64,000 bases of DNA from Amanita rubescens. Its lineage: Eukaryota > Basidiomycota > Agaricomycetes > Agaricales > Amanitaceae. Shown in pieces: positions 32,754-49,141 of the stretch. The translations under genes were made by a program, and so were the position numbers. Position 1 is the stretch's first letter. Each line of letters opens with the position of its first letter. The stretch lies in the NCBI GenBank assembly GCA_015039365.1, contig WION01000005.1, positions 186,001 to 250,000 on the forward strand. Direction: 5' to 3'. The notes below the pieces were generated by a model. The model was not told the DNA's origin. It was given only the letters and a program-made list of their open reading frames with translations, and did no database searches.

Positions 32754-35700
32754 TTATATCCCTCGTTTGTTCCTATAAAAAATTCCCAGCTCCTTCATGG
32801 CTTGGCCGAAAGTTTCTGTAACCAGTAATCTACTACCAATCCACTTTGGCAACTTTGCTCGAATGGTCCCTGATGCGTAACGCTGATCTAGCAAAATCAG
32901 CGACGCCCAATCGCCCTTGTGCCTAATTGCACGGCCTGCGAAAGAAAATTGAGAAACATGGATCCATACGAAAACAATTAAAAAATGCGGACCTATGCAT
33001 TGATTAACTGCGTTTAAGCACATGTTCTCATATAATTCCGTTCCTGCATCTTTCCTTGTTATGCCAGCGCCCGAGGTTGCATCTCGCTTTTCCCCTTGTT
33101 GTTTGACATATTTCAGTCGTTCCTGGAGTTCCGATGACCCAAGATTGGCAAATGGTAACCCAACTACAATGACAGCCCGCGCCAGATCATCCGCAAAATT
33201 GAGACCCTCTGATAATTTGGCCCCAACCACCGCGAGTAGCAATGATCCCGTCTTCTTTGACTCCGTGGACTACGTCAAGGACACCTAAGCATTGAAGGAT
33301 ACTTCACGGGGAATACTCACTGAGAGGCGATGTACTGCTGAAGCATACTCCGTCAACACCTTCTCTACATCTTTGCTATCATCCGGCTCAAAAAATACCT
33401 GAAAATTTCCCAGTGAAGAGCTTCAGTCAATCGATAGCTTACACAAACCTCTTTTCTGTCTCTCAATTTATCCAACTTTCCATTCTTCAGCCATGCCGCT
33501 TTCACAGCTCTCAGAAAACTATATGATGGGAAGAAGACTATCAGGCCAGCCGGTATGACACATGCAAAATTGAACAGAATCTGGCCAAGGTCATCAATCT
33601 AACGAAAGATCTCTTCATTAGACATAACTCGCGACTTGAAAGCCGAATCACGTACAACGCTTGCATCTCCCAGTCTTCCGGCTTTGTAATCCAGGGCCTC
33701 GCCTCGTGGGCTTTTGGTCACAACCAGGGCACGTAAACTAGTCTCAGGAATGACATGTCCACACGAGAAACTCGTAACTTTATCACAAGACAAAGTCGGA
33801 AACAACTGATTAATGACATCGGAGATCTTGAAACGGAATTTAACCGGACAGGACTTCTTTGGAACATGGGAAACATACGGGGGACATTGTGCCTCCAGCC
33901 AGAATGACGGACCTTGCAGTTTCAATGACTTCCATGAACCGGGGCGACGGATTAAGTTGCTGGTATTTCATCTCAACATCAAGCTTCTCCGGAGCACCAA
34001 CTAACGAAATAGAAACACGGCCATCTATCCAAACAAAATGAACCCCAGATCTAAAGGTGATTGATAACCGACCTTCACTGGCACCTGTTAGGGAAAGCAT
34101 GAATTCTTCCACGATACTTAACGGGGGAATAGCGCCCTTTCTCCGGGTACTGTTTGAATCTAGCACCAGAGAAATTCTATTTTATGACCAGGGAGCGACG
34201 CCATCCACGAACCTGCTTTTTCCGCTTGCTTCTCGGCATATCCTGATACCTTTCTAGCGACCTAGGCATAGATTATCAATCTAGTCTCCTGACGAGTGAT
34301 ATGGACTAACCTTACTTGTCTTTAAATACTTTTCTATCTCCAGAAAGTTGATACTACTGGCTTTTCGTCCCAATCGTTCCATGAACTCTGATATTGTCAT
34401 GACCTCAGTCAAATCAGAGTTACTACCCTTGCGTTTGGCCGAGTTGTGGTCAGGACCTTCAGACTTGACAATCTTGGACTCCTTCCACTCTAAAGCATAT
34501 TGCTTCAGAGCGTCAAGGAAAACAAGTAAACGCTTTAAATGCACCAAGTGAATTCCCGAAAGTCGTGTTCGAAACCGTGAAATATACGCCGCCAATTGCT
34601 GTAATGCAGTTGCAAGTGTTCCATAAGGTAAGCGAACCGTAGACAGCGAGAGAAGAGTGGATATCAGATCTAACATCATCGTTAAGCGTACGCAGGGTTA
34701 ATGCTAGCATATCCTTACTGTGCGCTTCATCGACGATAACTATGTGATTGGTCAGATCAATTCCCAGAGCCTCGCGCGCATTCTGCTGGAGCAGAAGGTT
34801 ATACGGTAATGTCACTAGCTTAATTGATCTCAGTGCTAAAGGATTTGTGTTGATAAATGACGGTACTTCTGCCTGAGGAATGGCTCGTCGCGAACCAAAA
34901 TATGGACAGACACCCTGATAAGCGACCTGCCTCCGCTAGGTCTTCAATGTCCTTCGGCGTGGCCTGACTGGTATAAGATGATATATTTTAGCCCTAAAGA
35001 TTGCACGTACCAAAATCTGGTCACGAAAATCGAACATTCTTTCCTCGTCGCTTGTCGGCGGTAGGTAAGGGCACTTCTTCTCATCCGATTCTGAAGAGAC
35101 ACTGAGCAGTCGCGGAAACGACACTAACAAGCACTTACCATTAAGCATTTCTCGACAGCTTTCGTCCAAATCGCGACTAACAGCCCGAAGCTCGTCGTTG
35201 ATACAAAGTTGCTTTCGGGACCCCAATGAAACTGTCCTCGAGCATGGAGACTGTAATTCATGTTCGTCGCCTATCTCCAGAGGCCTTTTCCGCGACGCAT
35301 CCCATGGTACAGTCGCATCACTATCCTGCCGAGTGCAGGTTACGCACGGGAATCTTTAACTTCTGTAACTCTGGTAGAACCTGCGATAATTGGGAATGTG
35401 TTCGTGACGCATAATATATCTTTGTGCATGTTGGCTCCTGTTCTTCCACTGACCCACGCCCAGACGTTTTGTCCACCCTAATTTATTAGATTCCTTCAAT
35501 GTTCATTCATATAATACTGACTTTGCCTATTAGTGCACGAAGGGCTGAAGACATGTACATTTCTCCCTCCTTCTGACTTGAATCATCGTTAGACTCGGGA
35601 AGAAAATCGTCGTCGGCTAAGTCTTGGGGGTTGGCAGGGGACTCCTGCACTCGCCTCTAAAGCACGAGAAATTAATCAATGCATAAAAGCCCTGCTCAGA

Positions 35701-36210
35701 AGTCTCACCATTCTCTTTGTGGTCCTTGCCTGCGCCATCTTTTTCATCCTCGCTTCCCGCGCTCTGGCCTCCTGCCAATCTCTGCTCATACTTCCTGCTC
35801 GTTGAGATTCTATCTCACGTCTTTCTCGCTCTATCGATTGTTCTATTACCCAATCTCGCGCTTCCTACTTCCTCAACAAGTGACCTTTGACTGTATAGTG
35901 GCAGTACTCACCACCACCTGCTTCTCCAACAATCTCTTTTAGCTTTCCTTTCTTCGCCCTATCCCTATCATCTATAAGCCAAGTCATACTTGCACATAAT
36001 AGGCTCAGGGTTTTCCCCTGTCATAGAAACTCAGTCTTCGTCAATGGTATATCTAAAATCGTTACCGTTCCAGTGGGACTCTCGACAATGGTCACTTTCT
36101 TTTGCTTCGATTGCTTCATAGAGGTGACGCATTAAATCGACTTGTATTGAGTAAGGTGGGTCATAGGGAAATGCTGGGAAATGAGTCGGAATTGGAAGAT
36201 CGAGGGACAT
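32754..36210 (-). CDS. chl1: Chl1/DDX11-type Fe-S DNA helicase, with a frame break before Walker A
   Basis: Minus strand, ATG 36210 ([18 protein letters not shown]), stop 32754. Landmarks: [18 protein letters not shown] (Q-motif region), Walker [25 protein letters not shown]-like linker ([17 protein letters not shown]), [14 protein letters not shown], Fe-S cluster region with KKCPYLPPT and [20 protein letters not shown], Walker [55 protein letters not shown] and [20 protein letters not shown]. The enzyme is a 5'-3' helicase for sister-chromatid cohesion. Walker A is in the +1 frame relative to the N-terminal exon: an A4 run at 36100-36103 has one base too many. An ATG at 36119 in the Walker frame could start a shorter protein. 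The rest appears intact, so an assembly error is possible. Confidence 0.85.
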
Positions 36211-36948
36211 GATCGCGACGCGTTCAATTATGCGCGCTGTCACAAATTGTCTGCAGCAGAAGATTGACTGCTGTCCCAGATCGCGTGTCAGCTGGAGATC
36301 TCAACCTACCCACGTTCTGTCAATCCTTCAGTCCTCAAACGTTGACATATATGTTCGTTTAAACTTTGACACTCAGGTATGGAACTGAAATCCTGAACTG
36401 GTTTGTCGGGCCTGATCTTAACCCACGAAATGACGTTCATGCTAACTATGAACCGAGGTGGTCCGTCCGTGCCATCGATCGCAAAAGCGTGCGAAACATA
36501 TCATCCAGATTTTGCAAGACATCGGATCCTCCCGCGATACTTCCTCAAGGTAGCATCGATCAATGCATTCTCGGCCATCGCTTGCTCCATTTCGGCTACA
36601 GTTCTTTTGGAAGAGGGCGCATTTTTTTGATGATTTACAAATGGGGCAAGCACAACGTCGACTTGAAATCGGCCTATTCATGATATATTTTGTCCACATT
36701 TCTGCTATAAATTCAGTGTCTTAATCAGGCTCTGCATAAAATAATCACTTCTGAGGATGTTTCTGCCATCTACTACATTGAAAAGAGAGTAATTAACTGA
36801 CCATCAGTCCCCAACTTGAACCATGATGGTCCGAGCAGTGAGCATTCCTGACAAGATCAAGGGTGGGGAGAAATACATATGTGGAATCCATCGAGACGTG
36901 CACAAGTTTCTGAAGTGGAATTACGTGGAACGTTGAGGCCCATACCTC
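36211..36948. other. intergenic, no supported gene
   Basis: About 740 bp between the Chl1 start and the end of the next minus-strand gene. A plus-strand frame near 36403-36700 (PSVPSIAKACETYHPDFARH, then INAFSAIACSISATVLLEEG) has some coding-like character but no start context, splice structure or recognised family. It may be a gene fragment. Confidence 0.35.
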
Positions 36949-37960
36949 TCAGGTTGGCTGAACAGCTATGTTGTCGCGCCAGCGGGCCAATCTCTCCCCA
37001 CGCTCTTTCTGCATCTGTTCTCTCTCCTCTTCCTCTCTTTGCAAGTACCTTCTAAGCTCTTCCTTCCATATCGGATCGTCGTGCGCCAGCATGATGAGTT
37101 GGTCTAGCATGGTAGCATCGGCACCCTCCGCATCCTCATCGACACCTTCGAGAACCAGGAGACCGTGGGGCGACTTGACGGAAAATTGTTCTAGCTCCCC
37201 CATCACTGATAATGGTTGGGAAATTCCGGAAGCCACCTTTGTCTGTAGTTTGTCCATGTCGAGTGTCAGAGCTTCCTTGTTCATCTCCGCTCCCCATTGG
37301 AAGGGAATGAGATTGGTCGTCATAATTGTGGGTGTTTGTGGTCTGCGTGTTCGAGCGCAAGTATTCTCGGTAATGATCGATGCGTAACAACACCGGGGCA
37401 GGCATGATAAGGGGAGGGATCATTCGTTTAAACTGGATTCAACAGCAATCAAAAAAATGAATGATCAAACGAAAGACTCACCGGCCTCCCTGCGGGCATA
37501 ACGAACCACCTAGGAATGACATGAAGGAATGAATCTCTAAAGGTTGACCAGTTTCCGAAATTAAGCTGTATTCCAAAAGCATCAGGCGTAGGATGTCGGA
37601 ATGACAAATTTGGGAGTGGGAGAAGGGTTTCTTTGCCGGCGTCGGTCAGTTCATTGTAGGCAAGAACAGCTCCGCTAGCAAGTACAGGGTAGACCTCAAG
37701 CATGTAAGAATTATCCGGCAGGGGTATCACTTGACGGAATGAATACGAAGTGCTGAGGGCTTGATCCATTTGAAGTGGGTGGGAGATCCGTTCCACCAGC
37801 GGTCGCTTCAGTTGTCAACATATCCCTCTACCTGAATCCCTTCGGGAATCCTGACAAGAACGTACTCGCCAACTTTAAAGTCGGAAGCTCCACCCTCCAG
37901 CGAAAGAGGTCCCAGCTCGTATGCTAATCGCCTAGATTGGCCCGGGGCTTGGCTCGCCAT
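36949..37960 (-). CDS. unidentified protein
   Basis: Minus strand, ATG 37960 (MASQAPGQSRRLAYELGP), TGA 36949. Readable pieces: GGASDFKVGEYVLVRIPEG, PLVERISHPLQMDQALSTSY, LPDNSYMLEVYPVLASGAVL, FGNWSTFRDSFLHVIPRWFV and, after a GTGAGT intron, FKRMIPPLIMPAPVL. A 46-nt intron then joins to MTTNLIPFQWGAEMNKEALT, and the chain ends in a charged helix (EELRRYLQREEEEREQMQKE). The first junction, near 37808-37880, is unclear: the obvious frame meets a TGA, and a GTTCTT donor giving a 56-nt intron is my best guess. No domain recognised; the C-terminal helix suggests a binding partner role only by inference. Confidence 0.5.
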
Positions 37961-39593
37961 CAAGGTTGGAAGAAAAGGAAACTGTGTCAGACAATGCGTG
38001 ATGGCACCTCCCCAGTCGAGTCGTTCCAAACAGATGGCACACGCTCCCGATCACGCCAAGCCGCTATCGCTGGCAACCATAGTATCGCTTATAGTCCGCA
38101 CATCAACCTGTTACTCGAGTATTATTTTGGTAGCTAATTATACATATAAGCGCCTCCTATAGCTGGCTGCCGTATGATGCTTGTGTTTGGTACAGGAACT
38201 GTGATTCATCGGGTCCTGCCGTGGAAGTCTACCGCTGGATGCAGGAGATTGCGAATGAGATCTAGAGTTTTCAGGAGAAATGGAAAGGATCGTTAGTCGA
38301 TTATAGAAATGAATAATTCATGCAGACCCTGTTTAAGTCGCTGTGAATTGAGCAGAAATGTGGTCAAAATATTTAACCTAGAGATGTTTCGGCCCTACAT
38401 AAATATCTCCCTGCCCGTGGTGAATTATTTATGTATAGCTACTAGCTCCTCGGACCCGGTCGTCGCTTGCGGTAACTCAACCCAACTTTTATACACGCGT
38501 CATAATTCACCGGAACCTTGGGTCAAGATGACCACCATCTGGAACCATCCACCATCGACAGTACTAGACCCTATAGCAACACTCCGGACCTATGTTTCCA
38601 TCTTCCATGCTTCATCGTGGCATCTGCATCGAACACCCTCGTTTTTGTACCCTCATCACACACTCCAGATCATACGTCCCTTGAAATCGAGTTGAGGCGT
38701 GTCTTTTATCTTAATGGAGGTGTGCCCGCCCATCCGGAGCTGGAGAATTGCAACAGGTGTACCTGATGGGACAGTGTTTCCCTTCTTGGCAAGGCTGATG
38801 GATATCGGTAGACATCCCCGAATTGTCGTTTGAAAATGTAATCGCTGTGGAATGAATCCTTGGTGACGCCACAAAGGTGGTGAGCGGTAAATGGGACTGC
38901 GGGACTGCGATACCGTCAGAAGCAATTAAAACCATCTGCATCGAATGTACCATATACGAAAATGGATATCCATATTACGGGCTACGAACATGTCATTCAG
39001 ACTTCTAGCAGCCAATGGGGGAACAGTATATCTCAGCCGCCATTGCATGAGTTAACGCCGCGTAAAGCGGACCTAGCATCTCATGATTTGGAACCTTCTC
39101 CTCACCATTGGCTGTGAACCTAATGGAGAAGAATACATTGAAATCGATGGAGAGAATGATAATTGATAGGATGACAGCAGTAACCGTAAGAAACAATAAC
39201 ATGCGAAAATAACGGGAAAAAAAGATACAACCCTCGAAGGTAATAATGCTCGTAGCCATAGCCTTCGGCGCCTTGTATGTAGAGGGTATAGAGTTAGACG
39301 TTCACGGATATTCGAACGGTCCACAAGTTGTCCTCCCAGATATGTTACCAACCGATTTTGCATAGCCTCGTCATCCCGTCAGCGAAGATTACGGCCACTG
39401 AGGCGTTCTAAAAAGTCCATGAATAGTCCGTTTTGCGCAACCCCCCCGCCAAGCAATAAATCTCAGAACTCAAGCCCCTTATGCCCGACCTTCCTTCTGT
39501 GGATACGATATGACATTAAAACTTGCGCTTCGCCACCTGAACCCCGCAAGTGAACAAGGACAGGTCAAGAATGTTTACGCAATGACGGCGGCA
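37961..39593. other. gap with small low-confidence ORFs
   Basis: About 1.6 kb without a convincing gene. On the minus strand an ATG frame at 39259-39005 holds a TM-like segment (LLFLTVTAVILSIIILSI). A second minus-strand frame (38925-38656) and a plus-strand frame (38518-38766, with ELRRVFYLNGGVPAHPE) overlap each other. Neither strand gives a consistent spliced gene, so these are left unassigned. Confidence 0.35.
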
Positions 39594-40319
39594 TCACGAC
39601 TCGTTACGGTTCTGGATTAGCCAATCTTCGAGCCACCGCTTAGCCGCTGCATAATCCGTCTTGACCTGTTTTAGTCGATCTCTGATCTTGGCAAGCGCCT
39701 CTTTCTCCGAGAGATCTTTGTGTAGTTCCTCGTCTCGACACAGGCCATAATGCTGTATCTGCTCGCACGAATCCTTTACTTTCGACACGCCAAGCGCAGC
39801 GGAAGAGCCTTTCAGAAAATGACCTAGAGAATGCAGAGTATTCAAGTCCTCTTTTTCTCTGTAACAGGGCAGTCAGATAAGGAGAGAAAGAGATAAGATA
39901 AACGCACAGGGCCTCGTCCATTTCACGAAAAGTCTTTATGGCCTGCTCAAAAAATGCCTCGATCATTTCAGAAGCAAATTCGCCATCCTCGTCGAGTTCG
40001 CGAATCTGGTCGAATGTTTCCTCGTCGATGACGTCGTCAATCTCGACCTTGGGTGGGGATGGTGAGATTGAAATGCGAAACAGATGTAAGGAGTACAAAC
40101 CTTGTCTGTCTTTGACTGCTCTTGAGGAACAGGAGACACACGGTTGTCGAGTGGGGTGGGGGGTGACTTTGGTGGCGGGGGAGTCTTTGGGGAGGGAGTG
40201 CGAGGAGATACCCTTTGTGGTTCTGTTGGATGGTGAAAGGAAGGAGTGTCTTTGTCGGCGAGGGCCACTACACAGCGGGGAGACTGAATGGTGGCAGTGG
40301 ACATGGTTGCTGAAGACAT
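39594..40319 (-). CDS. ypd1: Ypd1-like histidine phosphotransfer protein
   Basis: Minus strand, three exons, ATG 40319, TGA 39594. The N-terminus is a ~65-residue Pro/Ser-rich extension (SPRTPSPKTPPPPKSPPTPL). The HPt four-helix bundle follows: VIDEETFDQIRELDEDG, FASEMIEAFFEQAIKTFREM, then LNTLHSLGHFLKGSSAALGV, where the H of GHFLKG is the phospho-accepting His, and CEQIQHYGLC. A last helix ends AKRWLEDWLIQNRNES. Ypd1 relays phosphate from hybrid histidine kinases to Ssk1/Skn7 response regulators in osmotic and oxidative stress signalling. Junctions TDK|VEIDD and EA(L)|EKEDLNT are in phase. The Pro-rich extension is longer than in yeast Ypd1. Confidence 0.92.
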
Positions 40320-40426
40320 GGATGAGGCAGGATTGATTATCAAAAGACACGGGTCTACACTACGGTCCGTCTTCTAAACTTGGGCCTTTCGGCCCATCCC
40401 GTAAATGACGTCACACCACATGACTA
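40320..40426. other. short spacer between Ypd1 start and CoA-transferase end
   Basis: Only 107 bp separate the Ypd1 ATG from the stop of the next gene on the same strand, so the Ypd1 promoter must overlap the 3' part of the CoA-transferase gene or its UTR. Confidence 0.5.
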
Positions 40427-42266
40427 CTAGATTATCGCCGCCTCCCGCAGTCCACATATCGCCTCTTTGCTGTATCCCAGTTCTTGTAGTACCTGTCTTA
40501 TATTACATTTGCTGTATAACATATTACAGCACTACTCACAGTGTCTGTGTGCTCGGACAGCCATGGTGGAGGAAGCCGCACATCCATCCGCGCTCCATTG
40601 TATCGCACAGGAGGTCCGACCATTTTGATCTTCCCTGCCCGTCCATGCTGCTCGAGTCGTTAACGGCACGCGACATGCTGCAGATGTATAACGTCTTCTT
40701 ACCTCAACCTCAACCGTGACTTGACGTGCGATCGCCTAATGAGGTTAAGTTTATTAGTTTCTGCCGGTGATCATTGATGAGAGTACCTGAGGGTGTTCGA
40801 ATGTCTGCTGTATGTTATTGATCGGACCGTATGGCACTCTGCATATCTATCAGATCGGGAAGGCACATCAGCACAATATGCTCACCCGTGCCCTCTAAAT
40901 CGATCCAGCCAAAACCCCCTCTCGTGCTTCAGGAGTCGCTTGCTTATTATTCGCACCAGCTCCCCACGGTTTTGCACCCGAGCATCATTATTTGCAAATT
41001 TGGGGTCCTTTGCAAGCTCTGGCAGTTCTAATATCCTCTCTGCTAGGATCCTGAACTGGTATCATGTTCGGTCGAGGCTCCTTATTCTCGGCGACATCAT
41101 TTACCTGCTTGTTATTCCCTGCACCGATCATCAAATATCCATCTTTGCACGGGAATACTTGATAGGGCACAATCGAGGGGTGCGCCGTTCCATGCCTTCC
41201 TGCTTCTTTTCCTGCAATCAGATAGTTGGAGGCGATGTTCGCAAGCCCCGCTATCTGCGGCCCCGTTACACAAACTCGCGGGGAACAGAAATAGGCGGTA
41301 CCCCAACGAACCTGCGTCTCAAATAGATTACAGTCAATCCATACACCTCTACCCGTCTGCTGCCGCGATATGAGCGCTGCCATAATGGCCCCATGAGCAT
41401 ATAACCCAGTCGAGATGTCCGTAACAGCCACTCCCACTTTCGACGGTGGACGATCCGGCTCTCCCGTGCTATTAATTTGTTAACGCGACACCGGCATGGA
41501 CGTGACGCAGACACTTACATGTGCATGAGCCCCTGCCTCACCCTCGATAATCACATCGTATCCTGCGGCCTCTCTATAGGGTCCTGTCTGACCATATCCT
41601 ATGAATAGCGGGTGAGAAGGGTACTACCAAAGCTCCTCTAAATATGCGACGGCGTTACCAGTAATAGAAGCATAGATAAGTCGGGGATTGATCTTCTTGC
41701 AGTCCTCGTACCCGAGGCCCATCGTAGCGAGCTTCCCCGCGATGAAATTCTCCACCAATACGTCAGAGCGTTCCACAAGTTTTCGCACAATCTCCAGTCC
41801 CTCGGGTGCCTTAAAGTTTACCGTGATGGATCGCTTATTTCGATTCACAGCAAGGAAGTACGCAGACTCGGGCGGAAGATGCGCGGTGTTATCCGGTGCC
41901 GTGGCCACGGCGGGTGCTGCAGGTGGGTACCATGAACCTAAAGATACCCGGAAAGCGTTGTAAGTAGACGGTTAGTTGGTAAACGTAAGTGTACTTGCGG
42001 GTATCATCTCCCTTTGTCACTTCTTCTACCTTGATTACGTCCGCTCCCAAATCAGCAAGCAGCATTGTCGCCGTGGGTCCAGCCAATACACGCGTCAAAT
42101 CCAGTATTCTGATGCCCTTCAAGGGAGGCGGAATTCCCGTGTTCCCAGGGCTGCCGGAGCTAGTGGTATCATGCCGGCGCTGACCAGAGTAGGACAGTGG
42201 CGTGACACAATAACTCCCAGATATTGGCTTGACTGTCGGTGCTTGTCGTAGAAGTCTTCTGATCAT
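40427..42266 (-). CDS. class III CoA-transferase (CaiB/BaiF; SUGCT-like), probably mitochondrial
   Basis: Minus strand, ATG 42266, TAG 40427. The N-terminus [19 protein letters not shown] is basic and hydroxylated, as in mitochondrial presequences. Family blocks follow: [131 protein letters not shown] (the Asp here is the likely thioester-forming residue), [18 protein letters not shown] and the C-terminal [29 protein letters not shown]. The human relative SUGCT moves CoA from succinyl-CoA to glutarate and other dicarboxylates. The last intron places HGRAGK after EVE in phase. Confidence 0.88.
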
Positions 42267-43542
42267 GGTGGAGGAATGGTGTGAGTAGATTTATTGTAGT
42301 TCGCCGAGGTATGCCGGCACATTAGATGCCGGAGCTTCAGTGTACCAAAATAGCACACATGTTGCAATAGGGGTAGTACACTGTGGATACAATATGAAAA
42401 TGTTCATTGCATTCAACTCCATGTCTTCTGAGAAGCGAACATATTAGTAAACAGGATGTTTCCTTTGGAATCGAAGCTTCGATGTTCTAACAGGTGTGGC
42501 ACGGTGTTTCAGACTGGCCTTTACGACACAGTCAACTGATCGGGCGTCGGCACACTGGCAGGGAGAAGGTCGGATATTAAACAACACAAATACTTACAAG
42601 TGCCCGAATGTCCCCATGTCCAGCTTAACGTTAAGCCTGCTAAGCGGTTTGTGTATGTCACGGACCTACTGCAAAGCCTACGAAAAATACCGTGCCACTT
42701 ACACATTTCATTGACCCTTCCGCCCGATAAAAACGGCTGGCCAATCGCCGGAATGTTGGCTGGCTGAAGAAACCCTTTTGATTGTCGATTACTTAAATAA
42801 GAAGTGTCCCAAAAATCAATCAAATGCGACTCGAATTTCACGGAGCGCACACCAAATATTATGCAGTGGGCACGTCAAGCCATACGGCTACAGTATTTCC
42901 CTGGGTAACATTATTGTCTTTAAAAGAAGAAAAAAATACTAAAACCATTGTCAGCCTCCTAAATAGGGATCATGATGGGAATAAGAAGATACCATTGGGA
43001 ATATGGATTGCTAAGTCGAAGACGATGAAATAAAGGATCGTCCACCGGTGCTTGAACTATACGTAGAGGATCTGGCACTCTGTGATGATATCAGTTAATC
43101 CAACGTGGATATAGATGCATATAGTACTCGCAGGCGGGTCAGATGCACTTTCCAAATCATCAGAAACCGTTCCACGACTGAAAGGAGTGTGCAACGCGGG
43201 TAATGCTTTAAGTGGAATAGTCATCTGCCTCTTGGGCATCTCTGGCTCGACCAACGGCGTATTGAAAAGGAGATAGACGGTATTTGTGACGGAATCCCAG
43301 AAGGACGTTGGCGGCCGTGATGATTGCATTCCAGTAGGTCAAAGTCTCTGCGCAAAAGATATAAAACAGACGTGGTGGAACAAGGGTAACAAGTGAATGA
43401 AATGTTATTTGCTTTCTGTTCACAGCATATGTCAACCTCATTTCCGATCGCACACCCGATGTCATAGTTAGCAATACACAAATGCAAATAGTGAATATAT
43501 AGTACAGTACGCTATGCAATAGTCTAGTCCGCGGAAAGACGA
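42267..43542. other. intergenic, no supported gene
   Basis: About 1.3 kb. A minus-strand ORF at 43208-43519 (with WNAIITAANVLLGFRHKYR) and an overlapping one at 43057-43329 (MQSSRPPTSFWDSVTNTVY) have no recognised family or consistent splicing. Promoter DNA of the CoA-transferase gene lies at the left end. Confidence 0.4.
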
Positions 43543-47270
<3,728 letters not shown>

Positions 47271-47375
47271 GCTCACGACGGCAAACGAATTATGCAGCGG
47301 GAAGAAACTACCGTATGTATTTGGATATGTTTAGCTGACAAGCCTATGGTACATATATAAACAAAGGTGCTAACC

Positions 47376-48749
47376 CTACAATTGGGGTATCGAGAGACCA
47401 GCAGCCTCTGCAACTTGAATGACTTTCTCTGCCTGAGTACTGTTAGTCTCGTGTTCTCATTTTACAACTCAAATTTGCAGTACCTGCTTAATCATAGGCG
47501 CATCAATCATCTCGCCCTCTAGACCTATAGCACCCTTCTCTGCGCCATGTGCTATCTTCATGGCGTGTAGGATTTTCGCGGCGCGCTCAATTTCTGTTGG
47601 AATACGATAAGTATAGTTGTACCGTACATCCAAAACTTACCATGTGATGTTGGCACAAATGTTGACTGTATGATGCCGACTTGAGCTGGATGTATCGCTT
47701 GCTGAGAAATCGTGAGCTACGTAGCGATCGTGACGCCCATACACGCGACCTACCTTTCCTGTAAATCCCAGCTGTCTACCATCCTTACACTCGTCCTCCA
47801 GAATAACGAAATCCTTGTAATTAATGCAAACCTATTGTATTGCACTCGTAAGCCATGAGACGGATATTGGAATAGTATATCTCACCATGTCAATAGCTTC
47901 CAAGCCAAAAGCTTTAGCGGCAATGACAATTTGCGAACGAGTATATAGTAGTTCGCGCCGTGATGGCGTCCTGATAATAGAAGTGTCCGCGCAATCTTCT
48001 ATCACATTAGTGCTGGCATGCATAGTTAAACTAATCAAAACTTGCAATCTTCCGCAGCGAACTACACAGTTTAGATAACCTTGCCTGATGTGTATTAACA
48101 GAAGCGTACCAGCAATGCACTGAGAACACCTCCCGACAAGGCGCCATATTTTGATTTCCAGCTTGCGATACTGCCAAGGTTCCACATAGCCTTCGCGCTT
48201 TCAACGCTGGGTATTATACGGATAGGCTCTTCCCTTGGTGAATTCTTGAAAGCCTTGTGCAGTTCTCGAGAGACAGCGTCCAAGTCATTCGTCGAATGGA
48301 CTTTAGGCACTACGAGTGCGCGAATGGATGACGATGAAGCCTAAAATATCATAAAACACATCATTAAACCCTGGTGTGGACATACAATCTCTAGAACGTC
48401 ATCCCGAAAGAATGGTGTGGTCACGTCATTAATTCGTACTGCATTTCTCTGTACATTCGAGAATTGCTTCTGCTGTAATCCCTGTAAGACGATGGCTCGA
48501 GAAAAAGTTCCGCACACGAACAAGTAGGAAATTGGAGAGTCGGATTCTTGCGTTTGTTTTGTCTATGGGTAACGGTGGGACACTGTCCTCAAGGTCGTAG
48601 ATAATAACGTCAGAATTTATCACGAGAGACGTGTCCAGCATGCGATCCGACGTCGAGGGCACATAGAGGTATGAACGACGGAGGGCAGCTCCAGCGCTTG
48701 TTGAAAACGGCCTTTTTTGAAGGTGCTTCGGTATAAAGCCAGGACGCAT
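47376..48749 (-). CDS. CitE/HpcH-type citrate-lyase-beta-like protein (CLYBL-like)
   Basis: Minus strand, ATG 48749 (MRPGFIPKHLQKRPFSTSAG), TAG 47376. The basic N-terminus suggests mitochondrial import. RRSYLYVPSTSDRMLDTSL, DVIIYDLEDSVPPLPIDKTN, RINDVTTPFFRDDV, LVVPKVHSTNDLDAVSREL, RIIPSVESAKAMWNLGSIA, FAAEDYCADTSIIRTPSRRE and FTGKQAIHPAQVGIIQSTF follow the CitE TIM-barrel order, with the Mg-binding Glu (SVESA) and Asp (AEDYCAD). Human CLYBL acts as citramalyl-CoA lyase and protects B12-dependent metabolism; this fungal relative probably cleaves or makes a short acyl-CoA. Exact substrate is inference. The start is at the first ATG; an upstream TTG frame is not used. Confidence 0.85.
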
Positions 48750-49141
48750 TCTATTAATAACTCGCAACAGTTATATGGGTATATTATATATATAGGTGAG
48801 TATGTCAATCCAAACTCGGGGGATATGTAGTTGATTCACTGGTAATACGATTTTGCAAGCCATGATTTCTCAGGTTCGGAACGTCGCCTCTGGAACTGAT
48901 GCTGGTTGTCACCAACGGCGTGGCATGGGGTCGCAATTGCGTGGGAGGCCAGTACGCAATTGCGATTACATAACAGTTATAGCTTCTCCTGCATGAGTAT
49001 TCCACTGTCCAGTTCTCGATTCGCGTTGTATGGTTGTCAGAAGCCGTAGCTGTAGCAGGTGAGCTAAACCGTTTGACACAAGACGTATTTGGGTTTATCA
49101 GCTGCCGTCTCAGCTCCGTAAAAATTATTAGTTCCTAACAC

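Noticed and set aside
36949..37323. Separate small gene starting MTTNLIPFQWG
   Set aside because: A 46-nt intron joins it in phase to the upstream exon, so a single larger gene is more likely.
38518..39259. Small genes on both strands (membrane ORF at 39005-39259, overlapping ORFs at 38518-38925)
   Set aside because: Neither strand yields a consistent start-splice-stop model and no family was recognised; kept only as a note.
43057..43519. Minus-strand ORFs next to Prp2
   Set aside because: Overlapping frames without recognised family; the longer one starts only from a non-ATG codon.
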